From contig JAQQWL010000013.1 of assembly GCA_038363925.1 (NCBI GenBank), positions 2,418,001 through 2,482,000 on the forward strand: DNA of 64,000 bases. Reading direction: 5' to 3'. Within the stretch, counting starts at the first letter, position 1. Each line of letters opens with the position of its first letter. Origin of the DNA: Apiospora phragmitis (Eukaryota > Ascomycota > Sordariomycetes > Amphisphaeriales > Apiosporaceae). Below are positions 57,635 to 64,000 of this stretch, one piece after another. The notes under the pieces are model-generated. The model ran no database searches, had not been told where the DNA came from, and saw only the letters and a list, made by a program, of their open reading frames with translations. A program made the position numbers and the translations under genes.

Positions 57635-59094
57635 ATGGCCTCCCTTAACAGCACACATCATGCCCTTGAAACATCGCATCCAAATCCGTCGTTGCAGGTG
57701 ACGGCGGATCACCGGATCAAGATGGTGGAAGCTCCGGTAGAGGAGCCTGGGCCAGGGCATGTCTTGTTACACATCAAGACAACTGGGATTTGCGGGTAGG
57801 GTCTTCAAAGAACCTTCAGCATGCTAATCTCGCTGAGAGATGCTGATGAATGCTGCGTCTAGATCAGACATTCACTTCTGGAAGACCGGGCGAATTGGAT
57901 CGCTGGTGGTGGAGGGCGACTGCATCTTGGGACATGAAGCGGCCGGTATAGTACTGAAGTGTGGCGAAGGTGTTGAAGACTTGAAAGTCGGTATGTCACT
58001 AAATGGGCCACGAGAGGGGGAAAAGACATGATACGTACACGAGGAGGTACTGACCGAGATTGCAAACCTACCTAGGTGATAGAGTAGCGGTTGAACCGGG
58101 CGTTCCATGCGAAAGGTGCTTCCTCTGCCGAGAAGGGCGGTACAACCTTTGCGACGACGTCCAATTCGCCGGAGTGTATCCCTATCATGGAACGATACAG
58201 AGATACAAGGTCCACCCGGCGAAGTGGCTATACAAGTAAGTCGCACCCCTTTGGTTGCCTAGGCCGAGAGACAACATGGTTTTGTGCATGGATAGACATG
58301 CCTGGGTGGCTAATTTGCAGCACAAACTCCGTCTAGAATCCCAAACAATGTCAGCTACGCAGAAGCGGCCCTCTTGGAGCCCCTGAGTGTAGTCCTCCAC
58401 GGCGTCAGGACCGGCGGACTCAGTCTCGGCCGCCCGGCGCTCATCTGCGGCGCCGGCCCCATCGGACTGCTTGCATTGGCGGCCGCCAGGGCGTCGGGCG
58501 CTCACCCCATCGTCATTACCGACCTCGAACCCAAGAGACTGTCGTTTGCCCGAGACTATGTGCCGTCCTGCATTACCTACCAGGTGGACCGCGACCTGTC
58601 GTCCGAGGAGAACGCCGCGGCTGTGAGAAGGCTGTTCGGGGCCGACGAGTACTCGGCGCCATCTACGATACTGGAGTGCACCGGGGTGGAGAGCAGCGTT
58701 GTCCTGGCCACGTTTGCGGTGAGGAGGGGCGGTGTCGTTTGTGTAATTGGGGTGGGCAAATCGGTCATGAACAACTTGCCCTTTATGCATATCTCGCTCG
58801 CCGAGGTAAGTAATTGCAACATACTTACCTCCCTTCCGCACTTTTTTTCTTTTTCCTTGTCAATATTGACGCTAACATCGGCGCAAGATTGACCTACGTT
58901 TCATCAACCGATATCGGGATACATGGCCCGCAGGGCTGGCCTGCCTGAGCGGTGGGACATTGGACGTGAAGAAGCTGGTTTCCCATGTGTTCCCACTGGA
59001 GAAAGCCATGGAGGCCATGGATATCTGTTCCGACCTGGGCAACGGGAGCATTAAGGTGCAGATAGTGGATGAGGTTGCTGCAGCCGTCGTCTAA
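57635..59094 (+). CDS. Zinc-dependent polyol dehydrogenase (L-arabinitol 4-dehydrogenase / xylitol-sorbitol dehydrogenase family)
   Basis: Medium-chain dehydrogenase of 374 residues oxidising a polyol with NAD(P)+. Exons 57635-57795, 57863-57990, 58076-58235, 58337-58805 and 58888-59094, all phases consistent. The catalytic zinc site is Cys53 in GICGSDIHFW and His78-Glu79 in LGHEAAG. The structural zinc lobe is GVPCERCFLCREGRYNLC. The Rossmann motif is ICGAGPIGLLALAAARASGA, followed by an acidic residue (VITDLEP), which favours NAD+. YAEAALLEPLSVVLHGV and DLRFINRYRDTWPAG are typical of fungal L-arabinitol dehydrogenase. It would act in cytosolic pentose/polyol catabolism leading into the pentose phosphate pathway. 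Xylitol or sorbitol dehydrogenase remains possible. Confidence 0.9.
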
Positions 59095-59503
59095 TTACGG
59101 CCCCCAAGATCTAAAGGAGATAAGCCGCGCCGTGCAAAGTGGGCCGGGGCCCGTTCTCGGCTCTATTGCCCGGCGCTATTCCCATTCCTTGTGCCAATCA
59201 CGGTCGACCGTCCCCCACAGAAGTTGTTCGGTAATATTAGACCTAGCCACGGTGAGGCGATATTTCCAGTCTTGGTGCCGAGTCCCGGCTGTGCCGCTCA
59301 GCTGGGAAAGCATTTGTCCAGTTGAGCGAAGGCAGGGCTACTTACTTATTTAAATAACATGGCAGAATACCCCTCGCTGGATTGCAAAGAGATCATTGCG
59401 GTTGCCATCAACTGACATCACCACATTCGTTTAATTAGTAATACCAAACTTAGTCACTCTTCAATTAATACATAATCGCAAACATCAGAACGCGCCCGTC
59501 AAG
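59095..59503. other. Intergenic / promoter of secreted-protein gene
   Basis: About 410 bases, no gene recognised. Confidence 0.5.
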
Positions 59504-60366
59504 ATGAAGTACGCAACCACCGCCGCCGCCGCTCTCCTGCCCTTGGCCTGGGCGGCAGACGACTTCGACACACGCAAGGGCGGCCCCTTGAAGTGGGAGA
59601 TCAGCCATTTCAACGCAGCATGCGTCGATATATATGGAGGCCATTATTGCATGTCCGTCCCCACCCCACATGGTTCCCTAAATAGAGTCGCGCGCACACG
59701 CAAAGGAGTTCGTGGTTGCATCAGTACTACATCGACACTGACAGATAGATGTTCATTTATACATATAGGTACGACATGCAAGTACGCGCCAGTGACAACC
59801 CCGGGTTCAGCACCGGCTGCGAGACGAGTTGCAAGAGCCCCACGAATGAGCTGGTCGGCTGCGGCCCGCAGCGCTCCGGCGCCTACAGCCTGTCGACGGC
59901 CATGGACGGCGACGACGCGGTCGTCGTCACCCTGAAGTCGCGCAAGGCGATGGCGGAGTTCACCGTCCGCCTCGACGACATGACGCGGGTGGACGGGACC
60001 GTCGACACGGGTGCGATGACGACGTGGACGTACAAGGACGATGCCAACATCGTCGTGCCCACCCGGGACCTGGAGGTCTCCCGCGACGACCCGGCGTGGA
60101 TCGTGCCGTCGGGCGTCGAGTGGGATCTGGCGTCGGCGACGGCCTCGGTCATCGCTACGGCGGCTCTTGCTGCTGGCACCACCAAGTCGTCGTCATCTGT
60201 CGCCTCGGTCACGGCTTCGCCCACTGCTGCCGAGTCCGAGCCATCTGCCACCGAAGCTGAGACGTCAGCTTCCGCCAGCCCCAGCGACGAGCCCAGTAGC
60301 GCCACTCGTGGGAGCGCGTTCGCCGGTGTCATATTTGCTATTGGTCTAATGGCATTGGTCTTGTAA
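59504..60366 (+). CDS. Secreted GPI-type hypothetical protein
   Basis: About 248 residues from exons 59504-59652 and 59769-60366. Signal peptide MKYATTAAAALLPLAWAA, then an ectodomain of about 130 residues with several Cys (AACVDIYGGHYCM, GCETSC, LVGCG), including a Thr/Asp-rich beta-like stretch. A Ser/Thr/Ala/Glu-rich linker follows, and a C-terminal hydrophobic GPI signal (FAGVIFAIGLMALVL). The intron has a GT donor with weak consensus (GTCCGT) and a TAG acceptor; this join keeps the frame and avoids the stop in the retained intron, but it should be confirmed. The family is not recognised. Likely attached to plasma membrane or cell wall. Confidence 0.68.
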
Positions 60367-60551
60367 ACGCACTCTATAGAAAACGGCCTTATCTCAATAT
60401 AGCCGCTTTTCATGCCTGGACCAAAGGATCGTTTGAAATAAATACTTTAGCTATTCAAAATCCAGGGGTCAAGGTCTCTACGGTCTGGTCTCTCCAGACC
60501 TTTCCACAAAGTCGTCCCAGTATATTACAAAAGGGGCCTCGACACATGCCT

Positions 60552-60800
60552 CTACATCAATCTATAGTGAGACCCTTCAAGCACAGGCAACTCATACTCC
60601 AATTTGTCATAACCGAGACTTTCATAGACCCGGGATCTACCAACCTCCAAGGCACAGCTTTTGGGACACGTGGGCCGGATTGTACCTGACCGCGACCCGC
60701 CGCAACTACTCCAAGTTGTCGGTGCCATAGCTGCCAATGACGTACTGCAGCCCGTCGATCTCTTGGACCAGGAGAGCCTGATCTAGGGGAAGATCAGAAG
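60552..60800 (-). pseudogene. Possible fragment of a GNAT [17 protein letters not shown]
   Basis: On the minus strand three short segments in different frames look like parts of one GNAT: QEIDGLQYVIGSYGTDNLE, then LRRVAVRYNPAHVSQKLC, then LEVGRSRVYESLGYDKLEYE with a stop at 60552. The order fits the acetyl-CoA-binding region (RRVAVRP..RG.G) and the C-terminal Y.SLGF motif, but the Gly-rich loop is missing and frames change. A decayed remnant is plausible; chance resemblance cannot be excluded. Confidence 0.35.
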
Positions 60801-61168
60801 CGGCAGTGTCAGGCCAGATAGACCCAATATATTTAGACCACAGAGACACATTCCCATGAGCATTTGTTATCTAAGTAGCTAGCTTAACCAGTCAGGCGTT
60901 GGATGTGTATCTTAGGTAGACCTGGGCTTTGCCTATCTGCGCCGGGTAAAGCGGATAAGTATGGTAAACCAACAAGACACGCAGAAACGGCGGAACGGGT
61001 AATCAATAATTGATTAAGATTCGATATTTCAGGTTTGCCACTATATATTCTCGTTGTTGTTTATTATGAGGATACTGCTCTCGCTCTCCTGTCGAGACTT
61101 CCCACCCCCGTTTATTGAACCTCAAGAAACTATTTTCAATTTCAAAGCTTACGATAGTTTACTCCGCC
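60801..61168. other. Intergenic / promoter of DUF1996 gene
   Basis: About 370 bases. A possible TATA-like CACTATATATTC is at 61037-61048, about 120 bases before the start codon. No gene seen. Confidence 0.45.
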
Positions 61169-62860
61169 ATGTTTTGGCTCTTCGGAATCTGTATTGCGGT
61201 TTTCGTCGGTCTTGTATACGCTCAAAGCGACGGAAGCTACAATGGCAGCGATTTGGACGCGCCGATGCTAGCGGGCGGACCCAGAGGAGGTCAAGGTGCC
61301 ATGTTACGATTCGGCTGTTCTCAAGTAAGCATACAGCGTACTTATAGTAACATCTGTGTTAATTGTCTTTTGCTTGTCTAGGTCGTCATTGAACGCCTCG
61401 ACCCGTACGTTTGCCAAAGTTACCCCTGTTGGGTATTTGCTGATCTCTCCCAGACTCGTAAACCCTGACCTTAACCCATCTGCACACATGCACCAGGTAG
61501 TTGGAGGTGTAAGTGGCTCTCTCATCTCTGAAACATCTTCTTTCACCTTATTTTGCTATTGTTGGCTTCATGGGACCACACTCGTACAGAACGCATTCAA
61601 CGCATCGATGCCGCTGGAAGACATCTCTCAGATCGCGACTTGTACGACATGCCACTTCACCCAAGACCTTTCCAACTACTGGACGGCGAACCTGTACTTC
61701 AAAGCGCGCAACGGCAGCTACAAGCGCGTCCCGCAGATGGCGAACCAGTTCAACGACGGAGACCAGGGCGGGATTACCCTCTACTACACTTCACCGGGAC
61801 CCAAGGCGACAACGGCCTTCAAGCCGGTATGTCTTTATAGCCCGAACCCAAAGAGGCCATTTGCATCTACTCCCTCCACATTTGCTTTGTTGCTAACAAT
61901 AACAATTCCCATCTACTATTCTAGGGCTTCCGCATGCTGACGGGCGACGCGATGCGACGCACCTCGGAGAATCTGGGCAAGAACATGCAGCAGTGCTATC
62001 GGTGCTTCTCGGAGCCCAATTTCGGAGGTAGCATGTACTCGCCGTGTTTCGATCCAATGTGGGACACAGACCATCTGCCGAAGCAGCCCTGTCCGGGTGG
62101 CATCCGGTCTAACATCATATTTCCCCTGTATGTGACTGTTGACTCTTCTGTCCCCCCTCATGGCCCGAGTTTTGGATCTAACATTTGGGGGAAAATCTAG
62201 ATGCTGGGACGGGAAGAGCCTCGATAGCCCCGACCATCGCGAACACGTTGCACACCCAATCGGTGGGCCGCCATCTTTCTCCGTCGTCACTGGCACCTGC
62301 CCAGAGAGCCACCCGGTGAAGATACCGCAGGTCATGTTAGAGGTAGGTGCTGCTTGTCCTCCTCGGAGTTACTACCCAGAGAAATCTGGCTAATACTACC
62401 ATCCAAAATAGGTTAATTGGGATACTCGGGAATTCAATGATGAGAACGAGTGGCCCGAAGACGGGAGTCAGCCGCTTGTTCTTTCGACTGGGGACGAGTA
62501 AGCTAAATCCCCCCACCAGTAGGGCTTCGCTAACTGGCACAAGCACCGGATATGGCCAACATGGAGACTACGTAGGTGCTTTTATTCTATTGGCGAGTGA
62601 GAACAGGCCCGCTGACAAGAACCCCAAGGTCTTCGGCTGGCAAGACGACTCGCTACAGCTCGCCATGGACAACCAATGCTATCTCCGCAACTGTTCACTC
62701 CTTCCGTCCCAGATGCCTCCCGATAAGAACAAATGCAACGTCCCCGTCACCGCCCCAGAGAACATAGATGGATGTAAGTTACTCTACTTGAGAATATTGA
62801 CGTCAAAGTCGCTAACCAGCAGTAGGGATGGATACGCTTCCGGGTATGAGCATGGGGTAG
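61169..62860 (+). CDS. Secreted DUF1996-domain protein
   Basis: 369 residues from ten exons: 61169-61324, 61382-61404, 61454-61508, 61590-61826, 61925-62127, 62201-62342, 62412-62497, 62544-62571, 62629-62773 and 62826-62860. All junctions are GT..AG and all phases agree. N-terminal signal peptide (MFWLFGICIAVFVGLVYAQ). The DUF1996 core is clear: MLRFGCSQ, VVIERLDPLVNPD, HMHQVVGGNAFNASM, CTTCHFTQDLSNYWTANLYF, ITLYYTSPG, GFRMLTGDAMRR, FPLCWDGKSLDSPDH, HPVKIPQVMLEVNWDTREF, GYGQHGDYVFGWQDDSLQ. This fungal extracellular family is common in wood- and plant-associated species and sometimes joined to WSC domains; its activity is not known. The protein ends soon after NIDGWMDTLPG, so no WSC domain is present. 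Confidence 0.9.
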
Positions 62861-63209
62861 AATTTCACCTGGGTTTCTTCAAAACGACATTCGAAGCCGG
62901 ACTGCACCTGCTATTCCACAAGATCCGGTCATTGTCTCACAAAGGGCTGATTACAAGTACATCTCCATGTAACTATCGCTGTACTTCGCTACCTGGAACT
63001 TGACCTTTGCGGGTAACGCGCTTGTCACAGCCAATCCTGCAATTACGCATGTATTCATTCATGTTGAGCAGTGAAACTGATCCCCGCCAAGGGAGTAGTA
63101 ATGCATTAACCTATCACCGGTTTGGCAGCACGTTCGATTTGATCTGTCCATATGAGAAAGTAGGCAGGCTCTACTCCACATCTTGCCCCTGAATACCCAA
63201 TATACTTAA
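62861..63209. other. Intergenic (convergent 3' ends)
   Basis: 350 bases between convergent stops; nothing recognised. Confidence 0.5.
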
Positions 63210-64000
63210 TTACAAAGACCTGAGACCCAGCTCCTGAATGAAGATATCCGCCGCCCGCTCGCCGATTGCCATGGCCGTGTTGGCCGTATTCGCCGCCACG
63301 TTCTCGGGCGCGATGCTCAGGTCCGCGACCTTGAGGCGCCCGAGGCCGTGGACCCCCAGCCGCGAGTCGACGACGCCGCCGCGCTCCAGGGGGCGCATGG
63401 CGCAGGTCCCCAGCGAGTGCCACGTCGTGCCGACCCTATCGCGCACCCACCGCTCGATGACGGCGTCGTCCTCGGGCGTGTAGACGATGTCGGCCACCAC
63501 CGCCCTACCATCGTTGTCTGTAGGTAAAACTGTTGATTCGTCACCGGTAAGCAGCGCGGCGGCCGAGTCGGCCGCGAACGGCGGGTGCGTCCCGGGCAGC
63601 TCGCCGCGGTACATGGAGGGCATGCGACGCGCGATCTCGCGCTGCTTCTTGTAGACCCAGACGTGCTTCTGGACGTCGAGCGGGTCGGCGAGGAAATCGG
63701 TCGCGAAATCGACGGGCGCGTCTGGGTCGGCCGCGTGCGTGATGTGCACGTCGCCGCGCGAGTAGGGGTACACCGTGAAAGCGGACACGGTGTAGTATTG
63801 GCCCGGTGTCATGTCCGGTGTCAAGGGACCGGGGAAGCTGTGGAATCACACGAAGGTTTGTGTTAGTCATCTATCAAAGGGTGTGGGTGGCATATTGGAC
63901 TAGCTGAGAGAGGGGAACGTACGCGTTCGCGGGAGCCATCATTGCCAAGGGTTTGTTCTCGTTATGTTTGAAGTCCCGCTCATAAGCGGCCTGGAACTCA
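63210..64000 (-). CDS. GMC oxidoreductase, C-terminal part (5' end outside window)
   Basis: FAD-dependent glucose-methanol-choline oxidoreductase. Exons visible: 63923-64000 (continuing off the window) and 63210-63837, joined by a GTACGT..CAG intron in frame. The part seen includes AFPGPLTPDMTPGQYYTVSA, the substrate-domain strands (SRGDVHITHAADPDAPVDF), the catalytic His segment TTWHSLGTCAM, VVDSRLGVHGLGRLKVADLS (FAD-binding end) and the second active-site Asn in ANTANTAMAIGERAADI. The arrangement is close to alcohol oxidase/aryl-alcohol oxidase or choline dehydrogenase types; the N-terminal FAD motif, which would help, is not in the window. The C-terminus (ELGLRSL) is not a standard peroxisomal signal. 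Confidence 0.88.

Overview
This window looks like nuclear DNA of a filamentous ascomycete (Pezizomycotina, possibly Sordariomycetes; the class is a guess from protein style). Genes are split by short introns of about 50-110 nt with GT..AG ends and CTRAY branch sites, coding DNA is GC-rich, and typical fungal families are present: Zn2Cys6 regulator, DUF3433, DUF1996, APC permease, GMC oxidoreductase. Two blocks are extremely AT-rich, nearly without CpA/TpG but still rich in CpG. That is the footprint of repeat-induced point mutation (RIP) acting on transposons.

Layout. 1-14.4 kb is a conserved euchromatic stretch: the 3' part of an ankyrin-repeat gene, a disordered hypothetical protein, EMC4 (-), a Zn2Cys6 regulator (+), a U1A/U2B''-type spliceosomal RRM protein (-), beta-adaptin (+) and a secreted Ser/Thr-rich protein (-). 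15.7-17.5 kb is a RIP-degraded transposon with terminal inverted repeats and TA target duplications. 17.7-20.5 kb has an F-box-like gene and a single-pass membrane protein. 23.6-31.7 kb is gene-poor and holds damaged genes: a DUF3433 membrane protein, a GNAT [17 protein letters not shown] and a rhodopsin-like membrane protein. 32.6-42.2 kb is a transporter block: APC permease (+), ArsB/citrate-type anion transporter (-) and an MFS transporter with a long basic N-terminal tail (-). 44.5-53.9 kb is a 9.4-kb RIP block with a second copy of the inverted-repeat transposon and a Ty3/gypsy chromovirus relic. 54.4-64 kb is a carbohydrate/alcohol-oxidation neighbourhood: dihydroxyacetone-synthase-like transketolase (-), L-arabinitol/polyol dehydrogenase (+), a GPI-type secreted protein (+), a DUF1996 secreted protein (+) and the 3' end of a GMC oxidoreductase (-).

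A striking property of the window is single-base frameshifts inside otherwise well-conserved genes (ankyrin, beta-adaptin, the 19.4-20.5 kb membrane gene, rhodopsin-like, permease, anion transporter, transketolase). About half lie in or beside homopolymers, and in each case the exon phases show exactly one base too many or too few. The simplest reading is residual indel error in the assembly, so these genes are annotated as genes with frameshifts. The DUF3433, GNAT and rhodopsin-like genes have further damage (missing segment, nonsense codons, missing C-terminus) and look truly decayed. I found no clear new molecular system. The best leads are the DHAS-like/polyol-dehydrogenase/GMC neighbourhood, candidate GC-AG introns, and the transposon pair.
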